The notes: a model not told the origin generated them from the letters alone. 64,000 nucleotides of DNA from Sphingomonas phyllosphaerae (GCF_029623345.1 NZ_JAPYKH010000018.1:23691-87690), one strand, 5' to 3'. Positions 41,808 through 50,937 are shown, numbered from the stretch's first letter. A program made the numbers and translations.

Positions 41808-42680
41808 TCAGAAGCTTCCCTGAAGCTGGACCAGCAGCCCGCGCTGACCATCGACGGTCGCTATCGAACCGAGATCGGCATAGGCCACAGTAGCGGTCAG
41901 GTGCCGGCCGATGCCGTACGCCGCGTACACGTCCCAGGCATCGTCCTCGCGAGCGATCGCGAGGTTGCTAGACTTCATCCGGTATTCGCCACCCGCGACG
42001 AACCGGCGGCTGAACTGATAGGCGAGTGAGCCCTCCGTGACGATACGCCGCCGTGACCCGTTCGGTCCGCCGAAGCCAAGCAGCCCAAGCTGGTTCGCCT
42101 TCGTCGCGCGAACGGTGGCGTTCACCAGCAGTGAGTAGTTCAGGAGTAGCTTGGTGGCAGTCGCATACAGGTCGGCGCCTGAGCGGTCGCGCGCGCCGAC
42201 GGCTCGCGCTACGAGCGGGTCGAGGCTCTTCTTGTACTGAACGCCGATCGCCATCGCCGGCAGCCACGCCGGACCGAAGACCGCATCACCGACCAGCTTG
42301 CCCTTAGCCCCCCAGACATCCTGGTCGAAGGTGAAGTCGTTTCCGAGACCCAGGGTTTCTCCGACCTTGTTGGTGTCGAATGCTTGACGCGCGTAGCTGA
42401 CCTCCATCCGATCCCGAAAGCCGATTGCCACCGAGAAGGCGGCCAGGTCGTAGTCGGGCAGCGTGACAGCGGTGATTGCGGCCTGTGCCCCGACGCCGTC
42501 ACGCGTCTCGTTCCCGGCGATCACCGCCCATGGTGTGAGCCCCCCCCCGGAGCTCCCCTCCACAGTCGAGATCCCGTTCGTCAAAAGGAGCTTGCCGGAA
42601 CCTCCCACCTGCTGCGCGGCCGCAGGGCTTGCCGCGGCGACAGATGCCAGGAGGAGCAGGTGATTTGAGCGCGGTACCAT
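41808..42680 (-). CDS. DUF3034 family exported protein
   Basis: A 290-residue protein with a signal peptide (HLLLLASVAAASPAAAQQVG) and an aromatic-rich beta pattern typical of outer-membrane or periplasmic beta proteins, ending in phenylalanine (LVQLQGSF). GGSGKLLLTNGISTVEGSSG and GLTPWAVIAGNETRDGVG are DUF3034 signatures. The terminal aromatic residue supports a barrel inserted in the outer membrane. It is divergent from the cupredoxin and GGDEF-EAL genes and followed by the haemoglobin. Its role is unknown. Confidence 0.85.
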   Translation of the reverse strand: MVPRSNHLLLLASVAAASPAAAQQVGGSGKLLLTNGISTVEGSSGGGLTPWAVIAGNETRDGVGAQAAITAVTLPDYDLAAFSVAIGFRDRMEVSYARQAFDTNKVGETLGLGNDFTFDQDVWGAKGKLVGDAVFGPAWLPAMAIGVQYKKSLDPLVARAVGARDRSGADLYATATKLLLNYSLLVNATVRATKANQLGLLGFGGPNGSRRRIVTEGSLAYQFSRRFVAGGEYRMKSSNLAIAREDDAWDVYAAYGIGRHLTATVAYADLGSIATVDGQRGLLVQLQGSF

Positions 42681-42788
42681 GTCGCTTGCATGGCAGACTG
42701 TGGTTAAACACCTCTTGACGCGGCGTCAGCAGGAACGCTGCGGCGAGGCCGTTCATCGATGTTTGACGACTGCCTGCCATAAAGGGGC

Positions 42789-43394
42789 ATGAGCAGATTC
42801 GCCCTGATTGCCTGCGTCGGCGCGCTTATGGCAGCGCAGACCAATGCGGCGACCCTCTCCGTCCACGTCGTCGATGCTGGCGGACAGCCGATCCCGGACG
42901 CCGTGGTCACCATCCGACCGGCCACGGGGACTTCCGCCCAGCCGATCCGCTTCGCGTGGCGCATGACGATGCTGCAGAAGGACATCGCCTTCAACCCGCA
43001 TGTCCTGATCGTGCCGGTGGGCGCCACCGTCGCCTTCCCGAACGAGGACAAGGTGCGCCACCACGTCTACAGCTTCTCCAAGCCGGCCCGGTTCGAGCTG
43101 AAGCTGTTCGGCCGCGATGAGACGCGCAGCTATACCTTCACCGCGCCGGGGGCGGTCGCGCTCGGATGCAACATCCACGACACGATGAGCGGCTTTATCA
43201 AGGTAGTCGACACGCCGTTCGCCGGCAAGACCGATGCCGCGGGCAACGTCAGCATCCCCTCGGTGACCGCAGGCCCAGCGACGCTCACCGTCTGGCATCC
43301 GCGCATGAAGGCGAAGGACAACGAGGCGAGCTTCGCGCTGCTCGTCTCCCCGAGCGGCGAAGTGTCGCGCGAGCTGCGACTTAGTCTGCGCTGA
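42789..43394 (+). CDS. Exported cupredoxin-like protein (methylamine-utilisation type)
   Basis: A 201-residue protein with a signal peptide (FALIACVGALMAAQTNA). The cupredoxin fold shows a copper site made of H91 or H92 (VRHHVYSFS), C127 and H130 (LGCNIHDTM) and probably M133. A carboxypeptidase-regulatory-like segment follows (FAGKTDAAGNVSIPSVTAGP). Such proteins are labelled methylamine utilisation proteins without good evidence. The gene lies a few bases before the GGDEF-EAL gene, suggesting cotranscription, and perhaps a copper or redox signal for the sensor. Confidence 0.85.
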   Translation: MSRFALIACVGALMAAQTNAATLSVHVVDAGGQPIPDAVVTIRPATGTSAQPIRFAWRMTMLQKDIAFNPHVLIVPVGATVAFPNEDKVRHHVYSFSKPARFELKLFGRDETRSYTFTAPGAVALGCNIHDTMSGFIKVVDTPFAGKTDAAGNVSIPSVTAGPATLTVWHPRMKAKDNEASFALLVSPSGEVSRELRLSLR

Positions 43395-43429
43395 CGGCTG
43401 TGCTTGTCGTGATCCAGATCGCATGCGCG

Positions 43430-45748
43430 ATGCGGCGCCGCATCGTCGGCTCGCTCTCGGCGAAGCTGACGCTGTTCTATGCGACGCTGATCGCCGCCAT
43501 TGTCGTGGCGACACTCGGGACGGCTAAGGCAGGGATCAGCGGCTATGCAGAGCGCATGATCCGGAGTGAGATGGTAAGCGGCGCCGCGGTATTCGATCGC
43601 GTCATCACGATGCGCTACACCCAGCTCGGCGATGCGGGACGCGTGCTCGCCGCCGACTTCGGCTTTCGCACCGCCGCTGCGACCGGAGACGCGCCGACGA
43701 TCGCATCGGCACTTGACTCGCTACGTGGACGATTGCGGCTTGATCAGGCCGTCTACGTCTCGACCGAAGGCCTAGTGATCGGCTTTCGCGGCACGCTGGC
43801 GCAACGGGAGGCTACGGCGCTGCGCGACGCGCTCGAGGATGGTAGCACCAGCGGCATCCTGACCATCGGCGACCGACACTTCAACGCCACTGCGGCTGAG
43901 ATCCGTGCCCCGGTGACGATCGGGTGGGTCGTCTTCGCCAATGCGCTGGATGCACGCGAGATCGCACGCCTGTCGCGCCTGTCCGCCATCAACCTCTCGC
44001 CGCGGGTCGTGCCCGCTGCCGCCCTTTCCCCAAGCGAGCGCTCCGGCGACGTCGCCGAGCGGCGGGTCGGGCGCGAGGACATGCTGCTGCAGGCCACGCC
44101 GCTCGCCACCTTTGGACGCGGACGCCCGCAGATGTTGGTGCTGCAGTACAGCGTGACACGAGCTTTGGGTGAGTACGCCCCCATTCTGTGGCTGCTGCTC
44201 GCCTGCGGCCTGACCGGGACCGTCTTGGCCGCGGTCGGCAGCTGGCTCCTCGCACGACGGATTACTCGCCCCATCGCGACGCTCGACGCCGCGGCTCGGA
44301 GAGTGGCTCAAGGCGAATACGCGCAGGTGCCGGTCACCACTCGGGACGAGCTCGGCACGTTGGCTGAGAGCTTCAACCGGATGGTCGACGACGTCGGCGA
44401 ACGCGAGCGCCAGATCACCCACATGGCGCTGCACGATGGCTTGACCGGACTGGCGAACAGAGTGCTGCTGGGAGAGCGCCTGAGTGCGCTATCCGCCCAT
44501 CCCGCATCCGGCCGGCAGCATGCGCTCTTCTGCCTTGATCTCGACAACTTCAAGGTCGTCAACGATACGCTGGGCCATCCAACAGGCGACGCGCTGCTTT
44601 GCGAGATCGCTCGACGCCTCTGCGACGTTGTGGAGAACGGCTTCGTCGCGCGGCTTGGCGGCGACGAGTTCGCCTTGGTCGTCGATGATGTGCGCTTCTC
44701 TCACGTCCGCTTCGCGCATGAGCTCATCCGCGCCGTTTCGGAACCCTGCGTCGTGAACGGGCACCGCATCGTGCCCGGTACGAGCGTAGGGATCGCCATC
44801 CTCGGACCGGACGGTGAAGACGCGACGACACTGACGAAGAACGCGGATCTGGCGCTATACCGCGCCAAGCACGAGGGTCGCGGCGGCTATCGCTTCTTTG
44901 AGGCCGCGATGGACGCGGAGGCACAGCGACGCCGACAGATGGAACTCGATCTCCACGACGCAATCGAGCACGGTCACCTTTTCCTGATGTTCCAGCCCCT
45001 GTTCAACCTGTCCGAAGCGCGCATCTCTGCGTTCGAGGCGCTGCTGCGCTGGCAACATCCCGAACGTGGCACGATCCCACCCAACGACTTCATCCCGCTG
45101 GCCGAGGACACCGGTTTGATCGTCCCGATCGGCGCCTGGGTCATTCGCGAGGCATGCAGGATCGCATGCGATTGGCCCGATCACGTCCGAATCGCTGTGA
45201 ACGTCTCGCCAGTACAGTTCCGCAATCCGGGCCTGAGCGCGGTGATCCTCCAGGCACTCGCGGAAAGCGGGCTTGCGCCCGGTAGGCTGGAGCTGGAGAT
45301 CACCGAAAGCCTGTTTATCGACAATCCCGAGACAACGCTGGCGTCGTTGCATAGCCTGCGCAATCTTGGCGTGCGGGTAGCCCTGGACGATTTCGGCACG
45401 GGCTACTCTTCGCTCAGCTATCTCCGCTCCTTCCCTTTCGACAAGATCAAGATCGATCGCAGCTTCATCATCGATTTGCTGAGTAGTGATGGTGCAACCG
45501 CCATCATAAAATCGATTACGACCCTGGCCGAAGCGCTTGGAATGGAGACAACGGCCGAAGGCGTCGAGAACGCCGGCCAGCTAGACATCCTTCGCGCGCA
45601 AGGCTGCAGCCACATCCAGGGTTACTACTTCAGCAAACCCATCGGGGCGAACGAGGTCGGCGCATTGATGGCGCCAGACGTGGATGGCGACGCCAGCTCG
45701 CAGACGGCACCTACAAACATTCGACAAGCGTCTGTAACGTCGATGTGA
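43430..45748 (+). CDS. Membrane GGDEF-EAL protein with extracytoplasmic sensor and HAMP
   Basis: About 772 residues. A first helix (LTLFYATLIAAIVVATLG) and a second near residue 255 (LLLACGLTGTVLAAVGSWLL) enclose a periplasmic sensor of roughly 200 residues. A HAMP domain follows (RITRPIATLDAAARRVAQGE), then GGDEF (RLGGDEFALV) and EAL (AFEALLRWQH, VNVSPVQFR, LELEITESLF, LDDFGTGYSSLSYL, TAEGVEN). Both catalytic sites look intact; no inhibitory RxxD is at the expected distance. GTG starts at 43400 and 43409 are possible. It should tune c-di-GMP in response to a periplasmic cue, maybe linked to the cupredoxin. Confidence 0.88.
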   Translation: MRRRIVGSLSAKLTLFYATLIAAIVVATLGTAKAGISGYAERMIRSEMVSGAAVFDRVITMRYTQLGDAGRVLAADFGFRTAAATGDAPTIASALDSLRGRLRLDQAVYVSTEGLVIGFRGTLAQREATALRDALEDGSTSGILTIGDRHFNATAAEIRAPVTIGWVVFANALDAREIARLSRLSAINLSPRVVPAAALSPSERSGDVAERRVGREDMLLQATPLATFGRGRPQMLVLQYSVTRALGEYAPILWLLLACGLTGTVLAAVGSWLLARRITRPIATLDAAARRVAQGEYAQVPVTTRDELGTLAESFNRMVDDVGERERQITHMALHDGLTGLANRVLLGERLSALSAHPASGRQHALFCLDLDNFKVVNDTLGHPTGDALLCEIARRLCDVVENGFVARLGGDEFALVVDDVRFSHVRFAHELIRAVSEPCVVNGHRIVPGTSVGIAILGPDGEDATTLTKNADLALYRAKHEGRGGYRFFEAAMDAEAQRRRQMELDLHDAIEHGHLFLMFQPLFNLSEARISAFEALLRWQHPERGTIPPNDFIPLAEDTGLIVPIGAWVIREACRIACDWPDHVRIAVNVSPVQFRNPGLSAVILQALAESGLAPGRLELEITESLFIDNPETTLASLHSLRNLGVRVALDDFGTGYSSLSYLRSFPFDKIKIDRSFIIDLLSSDGATAIIKSITTLAEALGMETTAEGVENAGQLDILRAQGCSHIQGYYFSKPIGANEVGALMAPDVDGDASSQTAPTNIRQASVTSM

Positions 45749-45754
45749 GCGGCG

Positions 45755-45881
45755 GGCGCTGTCGAAGCAACTGCACCTAGCTCGATATAGACGAGTTTCT
45801 CCCTCGACCGCTTGCTCGATAGCAGGCGAACGGCAGATATCTCGAAACCAGCTCGAGAGAGTTCGCAGCACTGACAGCCTG
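45755..45881 (+). repeat. IS6-related 204-bp element, copy 3, left-half fragment
   Basis: About 125 bases starting GGCGCTGTCGAAGCAACTGC match the left part of copies 1 and 2, with more divergence. The right half is missing. It begins seven bases after the GGDEF-EAL stop. Confidence 0.65.
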
Positions 45882-45978
45882 ACCTGCTCTCCACAAATCA
45901 TGCCATTGGTAAGTTAGCTCGTCAGATGGAGACGAGCGATGCGGCCAGGCCGTTATACCGAGCAGCGAGAGTGGGTAC

Positions 45979-46104
45979 GCACGTACATCAGCACCACCAG
46001 CCGGATCACCTCAGGCGCCGAGTTGAAGTAGCGGAACGGGCTGGCTGGTTTGCGTGGGCGGGGCATGCGCCTCCCCTACCCCGGCGAGCGCCGCAGGTGC
46101 ATTA
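45979..46104 (-). mobile_element. Remnant of an IS6-family element (transposase 5' end)
   Basis: About 125 bases equal to the right end of the two IS6 copies: the first codons of the transposase (MPRPRKPASPFRYFNSAPEV, translated leftward) and the leader up to the bases GCATTA. The outermost end is cut by the IS427 insertion and does not reappear on its other side, so a deletion followed or accompanied that insertion. Confidence 0.7.
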
Positions 46105-46121
46105 GGGTCAGGACTCGTTGA

Positions 46122-46556
46122 TCACAGCCAGAAGATGACGGTGGCAGCGAGGGCGACGGCAGCGAAGAAGGTCGTGGGGCAGCGATCGTAGCGAGTGGCA
46201 ACCCGCCGCCAATCTTTGAGGCGGCCGAACATGATCTCGATGCGGCTGCGGCGCCGGTAGCGACGCTTGTCGTATCTGACCGGCTCGTTGCGTGATCGCC
46301 GGCCCGGAATGCAGGGCTGGATGCCTTTGGCCTCGAGCGCGTCCCTGAACCAATCGGCGTCGTAGCCGCGGTCGCCGAGCAGCCACTGCGCTTTTGGCAA
46401 ATCATCCAGTAGCGCTGCCGCGCCGGTGTAGTCGCTGACCGGGCCGGCGGTCATGAAGAAGCTCAAGGGGCGGCCGTTCGCATCGGCAACGGCGTGGAGC
46501 TTGGTATTCATGCCGCCTTTGGTGCGCCCGATCAGGCGGCCGAAATCCCCTTTTTA
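46122..46556 (-). CDS. IS427-type transposase, downstream frame (OrfB), copy 2
   Basis: The C-terminal half of the DDE transposase. It contains MNTKLHAVADANGRPLSFF, the second aspartate in LLGDRGYDADWF and the glutamate in SRIEIMFGRLKDW. An internal ATG at 46511 could start a shorter protein, but activity needs fusion to the upstream frame by frameshifting. Confidence 0.75.
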
Positions 46557-46879
46557 ACCCGCAGACTCGAAGCCGTGCGGTGCGCCTTGAGATACGTCGC
46601 GTCGATCATGACCGTCTTTGGCTCGGCGCCGACCGCAGCCAGACCCTCCATCATTCGCGTGAACACGCCCGCCTCGCCCCAACGCTTCCAGCGGTTGTAG
46701 AGCGTCTTGTGGGGCCCGTAGGCGCTGGGTGCATCGCGCCAGCGCAGCCCGTTGCGGTTGACGAACACGATGCCGCTCAGCACCCGCCGGTCATCGACCC
46801 GCGGCTTGCCGTGGCTCTTGGGAAAGAACGGCCGCAGCCGCTCGATCTGCTTGTCCGTCAGCCAAAACAGGTCGCTCAT
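46532..46879 (-). CDS. IS427-type transposase, upstream frame (OrfA), copy 2
   Basis: A 115-residue frame beginning MSDLFWLTDKQIERLRPFFP, nearly the same as copy 1, with the first catalytic aspartate in VMIDATYLKAH. It ends just after an A-run (reverse strand) at about 46551-46556, where a minus-one slip would join it to the downstream frame. Confidence 0.8.
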   Translation of the reverse strand: MSDLFWLTDKQIERLRPFFPKSHGKPRVDDRRVLSGIVFVNRNGLRWRDAPSAYGPHKTLYNRWKRWGEAGVFTRMMEGLAAVGAEPKTVMIDATYLKAHRTASSLRVKKGISAA

Positions 46880-46949
46880 CCCGGTCTCCTCGCGGAGCCT
46901 GAATCAGATCGCGACGCTCACATCAATGGGTCCTGACCCTAAGGGAATC

Positions 46950-47327
46950 TTACGCGGCTAACGTATGAAGCGAGGCGATCACGCGGTCTTGCCGGTACGG
47001 TTTCGCAAAGAACACCGTCTCCGCTGGCATAACCGTCCGCGGCGGCAAGGGCTTCCCTGATGTCATGATGATCTTGATCGGCGGCCAACGGTCGCGGATG
47101 CACGCGGCCAGTTTGATGCCGTCCAGCCCGCCGGGCATGTCGATATCGGTGAAGACGATCCGGATGTCCGGCCTGCTCTCCAAGATTGCGATCGCCTCGG
47201 CAGCATTCGCCGCTTCCACCGGTTCGTAACCGGCATCCTCCACCACCTGGGCCGCGAACAGCCGCAGCAGCGGTTCGTCCTCGACGACGAGGACGATCGG
47301 TATGGAGCCTTGATCGGAATTGGTCAT
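46950..47327 (-). CDS. Single-domain response regulator
   Basis: A 125-residue receiver domain without output domain. VLVVEDEPLLRLF gives the acidic pocket, FTDIDMPGGLDG the phosphoacceptor aspartate, IMTSGKP the conserved threonine/serine and FFAKPY the lysine. All key residues are present. It follows the HWE kinase gene by nine bases and is surely cotranscribed; it is the probable phosphorylation target. Confidence 0.88.
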   Translation of the reverse strand: MTNSDQGSIPIVLVVEDEPLLRLFAAQVVEDAGYEPVEAANAAEAIAILESRPDIRIVFTDIDMPGGLDGIKLAACIRDRWPPIKIIMTSGKPLPPRTVMPAETVFFAKPYRQDRVIASLHTLAA

Positions 47328-47336
47328 CGGTTCCTG

Positions 47337-48971
47337 CTACGCCTGTGCCAGATGCTCGACGGAGGCCCGCAGGTCGGCCTCGAATCCATCGGGTTCATAA
47401 CGGAGTTCGGTTCCGCCCGTTCCAGTCAGGCCGAGCCGTATCAGCTTGGAGCCGAAGCCTTTCCGGCTCGGCGCGACGACCGGCGGACCGCCACGCTCGC
47501 GCCAGCGAACGATTAGCGACGCGGTCGGGCCGCTGCCCTCGATGATCCATGTGAGTTCGACGTGTCCGCCCTCCATACAGAGCGAGCCATATTTGCACGC
47601 ATTCGTCATCAGCTCGTGAATGACGAGCGAAAAGGAGAGCGCGGCGCGCGCGCCCAGCGGCACCGAAGGACCATCGAGGGTCACGCGCTCGCCGAAGCCG
47701 ACCGTTTCCACCACCGCCTCGGCCACGGTCTGCAGGTCCGCGTCCTTCCAGCTCTTCTGAAGCAGGACGTCATGCGCGGCGCTCAGCGCGACCAAGCGGC
47801 GCTCGAAACTCTCCACGGGCTCGCGCTCGGATACGGCGCGCAGCGTCTGGCTGGCGATCGCCTGAACCATCGAAAGCATGTTCTTCAGGCGATGGCTGAT
47901 TTCGCCATTGAGTACAATCTGCTGCTGCTCGGCACGCAGGCGCGCGACGCCTGCCTCGAGCCGGTCCGCGACGCTGCGCAGGAACAGCAGTTCGTCGGGC
48001 GTCCATGTCCGTGGTCGTGCGGCATTGACGATGAAGATGGCGACCGTGCGCCCGCGTTCCCGAACCGGCATGTTCACCAGCGCGCCGATATCGAGTGCGT
48101 GCATCGCAGCGGTATTGGCCGAGGTGCGATGATCGGTAGCCACGTCCTCGATGACCAATGGTTCGCCGGCTACCAGATCGGCGCGCAAAGCGCCGTAATC
48201 CGCGAAGCGGTGACGCCCGGCGATGCTGGCGACGCCCGGCGCGGTCCAATCCGCTTCCACATCGACGATCTCCACGTCGGGATCGACCACGCCGAAGCTC
48301 GCTCGCTCCACCTGAAGGACGCGGCCAACGACGGCAGCCGCGGCGGCAGTCATCTCGACTGCCTCCTCGCTGGCCCGGATGCGCTCGCCGATTTCAATCA
48401 GCGCGGATTGCAGATCCAGCAGGCGGGCGCTGATCTGCGCGGCGCGTCGAAGATCGAGCTGATCGGACACCTGCCGTCCGAGCGCGCGCAGGAGCGTCAA
48501 CTGTTCGGGCGTCAGGCCTTCCGGGCGCGGTTCCGTATCGATCACGCATAGCCGTCCGACGACGACACCGGAGCGCAGGACCAGCGGGGTGCCAGCGTAG
48601 AAGCCGAACGCCCGCTCACCAGTCACCAGCGGGTTCGTGGCGGTGCGGGGATCGCGCGTCAGATCAGGAATGACCAGCATGTCAGCTTCGTCGATGTCGA
48701 TCTGGCACATTGACTGGGCGATCTCGGTTTCGCCCACGTCCAGGCCGACGCGCGCCTTGAACCATTGCCGGTCATGATCGAGGAGACTGATAAGCGCGAT
48801 TGGCGTGTCACACGTCCGCGACGCAATGAACACGATGTCGTCGAACGCCTGCTCTTCGGGAGTGTCGAGCACCGCCAATTCTCGTAGCGCGCCTGCACGA
48901 CGCGCAGCCTGACTCTGTGGCAATTCCCGCCCCTTCCAATAGCCTGGCCGTCCCCCCGGACTTCCGGACAT
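47337..48971 (-). CDS. HWE-family histidine kinase with two GAF domains
   Basis: A 544-residue soluble kinase. The first GAF domain covers about residues 25-175 (AFDDIVFIASRTCDTPIALI, FYAGTPLVLRSGVVVGRLCV), the second about 190-340 (RVLQVERASFGVVDPDVEIV, ALVNMPVRERGRTVAIFIVN). The kinase core begins with the phosphoacceptor histidine in NGEISHRLKNMLSMVQAIAS and has the HWE ATP domain (LSFSLVIHELMTNACKYGSL, VRWRERGGPPV, GFGSKLI). No membrane helices are present, so it senses a cytoplasmic or diffusible signal. It forms an operon with the receiver protein downstream. A similar pair lies at 56.7-58.8 kb. Confidence 0.88.
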   Translation of the reverse strand: MSGSPGGRPGYWKGRELPQSQAARRAGALRELAVLDTPEEQAFDDIVFIASRTCDTPIALISLLDHDRQWFKARVGLDVGETEIAQSMCQIDIDEADMLVIPDLTRDPRTATNPLVTGERAFGFYAGTPLVLRSGVVVGRLCVIDTEPRPEGLTPEQLTLLRALGRQVSDQLDLRRAAQISARLLDLQSALIEIGERIRASEEAVEMTAAAAAVVGRVLQVERASFGVVDPDVEIVDVEADWTAPGVASIAGRHRFADYGALRADLVAGEPLVIEDVATDHRTSANTAAMHALDIGALVNMPVRERGRTVAIFIVNAARPRTWTPDELLFLRSVADRLEAGVARLRAEQQQIVLNGEISHRLKNMLSMVQAIASQTLRAVSEREPVESFERRLVALSAAHDVLLQKSWKDADLQTVAEAVVETVGFGERVTLDGPSVPLGARAALSFSLVIHELMTNACKYGSLCMEGGHVELTWIIEGSGPTASLIVRWRERGGPPVVAPSRKGFGSKLIRLGLTGTGGTELRYEPDGFEADLRASVEHLAQA

Positions 48972-49127
48972 GCATAGCCTTAGCCGGGTATGAGGCGGGC
49001 GGATACGAGCGAATTGCAGCGCAGGTCGCCGGCCATATTTGAGGCGATTAAGCGGGTGCGCGGCGGAGGCCGTCGTTTCAGATCAAGGCTGCCAGCGTAT
49101 CAACTCGGACATCGTAGCGAGATTTTG

Positions 49128-49958
49128 GGTTCTGTCAGTCTAATGCGAACTCGTCTCTACACGATGCACCTCCGGCTTCGTAGGCGACGGGTCAGCTGGC
49201 GAGCGCCTGCCACGCTGCGAGCGCCGCGGAGCGGCGCTGCTTGTATGTCTGGCGGTCGACGAGATGGCGTTCGTGGTTGAAGTGGTTGTGGACGTTGGCG
49301 TGGACTGAGGCGAACTTCTGTAACGTTCGCATCTGGCGGAACCGCAGCATCGCTCGCTCTCGTCGCCTGAACGGCAGGTGCGAGTTCTCCGCGGTTGTTG
49401 GCCCAGCGACCCACCTCCTGCTTTTCGCGGCTGCCGATTTCTTTCAGCGCCGCACCGTAGGAGCGCAGCCCGTCGGTGGTGATCGCGTCAGGCGAGCCGT
49501 GGCGCTTAAGCGCCTTCTTCATGAAGGCGAGCGCTGCGTTCTTGTCGCGGGTCTTGGTGACGTAGCTCTCCAGGATCTCGCCTTCGTGATCGACCGCACG
49601 CCACAGGTAGACCATCTCACCGTTCAGCTTCACGTACATCTCGTCCAGGTGCCAGCGCCAATGGCGGAAGCCGCGCATCCGGCTCACCCGCTGGCGCCGC
49701 ACCTCGCCCGCGAACAGCGGACCAAACCTGTTCCACCACAGCCTCACCGTCTCGTGGCAGATGTCGATGCCACGCTCGAACAGCAGGTCCTCCACGTTCC
49801 GCAGCGACAGAGGGAAGCGCACGTACATCAACACCACGAGCCGGATCACCTCGGGCGACGAGTTGAAGTAGCGGAACGGACTGGTTGGCTTGCGCGGGCG
49901 GGGCATGCTCCTCTCCTACCCCGCTGAGGGCCGCAGGTGCATTAGCTTTGACAGAGCC
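49128..49958 (-). mobile_element. IS6-family insertion sequence, copy 2
   Basis: An 831-bp element, two bases shorter than copy 1, with ends GGTTCTGTCAGTCTAATGC and, reversed, GGCTCTGTCAAAGCTAATGC. No eight-base target duplication is visible (agattttg left, gtcggaca right). Its transposase is frameshifted. Confidence 0.85.
49157..49906 (-). pseudogene. IS6-family transposase, frameshifted
   Basis: The frame matches the intact transposase at 20283-20999 up to VGRWANNR, with both catalytic aspartates in place. There, a two-base deletion near 49390 shifts the frame, so the product continues as an unrelated tail (GELAPAVQATRASDAAV) and lacks the catalytic glutamate region NNRVENSHL. It should be inactive and depend on copy 1 or others. 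Confidence 0.8.
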
Positions 49959-50002
49959 GTCGGACACAATCAGGTCCCATCCTCCTGCTCGGGAGACGAT
50001 GC

Positions 50003-50335
50003 GTGATGGATGCACAGCAAGTCGCTACCGAGATGGCCGCTCCGGTGCCTTCAGGGCCGGCGAGGCCTGCTGGTCTCCTCCAGGTCCCGGACAGGCTCAA
50101 GGCCACAGCAACACGATGCCCGGCAACCGCGAGCGGCGAGGTCGTTGTCTGTGGTCGAGCCGATCAGGAGCAGTTCCGCCTACGCCCTCTGCCGGACCTC
50201 CCCGAGCCGAGGAGCATCTTGAGCACGCCGCTTCGTCTTCAACTTGCGCCTGGCGTTACCATAGGTGCGGTCGGAGGCGCAGGCGTGGGCGTGCGGGTGG
50301 AGTTCGGGCCGGGAAAGAAAAGCGGCAGCGACTAG
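50003..50335 (+). CDS. Hypothetical protein with VVCGR motif
   Basis: A 110-residue protein. The segment RCPATASGEVVVCGRADQEQ followed by FRLRPLPDLPEP resembles a group of short secreted sphingomonad proteins with a C-x(n)-VVCGR-x-YRLPPLP pattern, whose role is unknown. No signal peptide is seen at this start, and the IS6 element ends only 45 bases upstream, so the native 5' end may have been lost. GTG at 50003 and ATG at 50006 are both possible. Confidence 0.5.
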   Translation: MMDAQQVATEMAAPVPSGPARPAGLLQVPDRLKATATRCPATASGEVVVCGRADQEQFRLRPLPDLPEPRSILSTPLRLQLAPGVTIGAVGGAGVGVRVEFGPGKKSGSD

Positions 50336-50343
50336 CCGGCACC

Positions 50344-50937
50344 TCAAGCGCCTTCCAGCCCCTTGAGGCCCGTCACGAGCCCCGCACGCATCCCCTCAAC
50401 TATTCCGACGACCTCGTCGCGCTCGGCTTCCGTGAGGTCGCCCGCCGCGTACGGTCCGGCACGCCATCCTGGACCATTGATGACCCTGAGGTCGCGGACA
50501 CGACGCACGGCGGCCAAGAACAGGTTGCGATCCGCGTGGACCATCTCGTCATGCCACGCGGGGTGACTACGCTCTAGGCGAGGCAGGAGCGCTTCATAGG
50601 CTTGGAGCCGCATGTTGCCCCGCTCCGTCACGATGGTCGCTATCTCGTTGGCGGTGTAGATCAACTCGCCGATTGGCAGGGCTGCACGACCGGCTTGGGC
50701 TGGTGAAGGCGCTGGCGCGACGTTCACGCTCGCTCGGCCTTTTCGGTACACGAGCACCGTGTAGGCGTAGAGCAGCAAGAGCCCCCCGACTGCGTAGAAG
50801 AGCGGCGCCCAGCTCTTGACGGACTGGGCCACCTCGGATGGGCTATGGTCCATCGTGATCGGGAAAATGACGGCAGACGCCCCCCCGATCACACCGAAGA
50901 GAGGAAGCCGCGCCTTAAGTGCCTGCAAGTCCACCAA
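50344..50937 (-). CDS. Hypothetical membrane protein
   Basis: A 197-residue protein with two N-terminal membrane helices (LPLFGVIGGASAVIFPITMD and APLFYAVGGLLLLYAYTVLV), a Pro/Ala-rich linker, and a soluble helical domain (ELIYTANEIATIVTERGNMR, LPRLERSHPAWHDEMVHADR, TEAERDEVVGIVEGMRAGLV). It probably sits in the inner membrane with the domain in the cytoplasm. No family is recognised. It converges on the preceding small gene. Confidence 0.6.
   Translation of the reverse strand: MVDLQALKARLPLFGVIGGASAVIFPITMDHSPSEVAQSVKSWAPLFYAVGGLLLLYAYTVLVYRKGRASVNVAPAPSPAQAGRAALPIGELIYTANEIATIVTERGNMRLQAYEALLPRLERSHPAWHDEMVHADRNLFLAAVRRVRDLRVINGPGWRAGPYAAGDLTEAERDEVVGIVEGMRAGLVTGLKGLEGA

Larger units (their letters stand above)
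46105..46939 (-). mobile_element. IS5-family (IS427-type) insertion sequence, copy 2
   Basis: An 835-bp element with the same inverted repeats as copy 1 (GGGTCAGGACTCGTTGAT at the left, GGGTCAGGACCCATTGAT reversed at the right) and TA on both sides. It is inserted in the IS6 remnant on the left and ends ten bases after the stop of the response regulator gene on the right. Confidence 0.85.
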
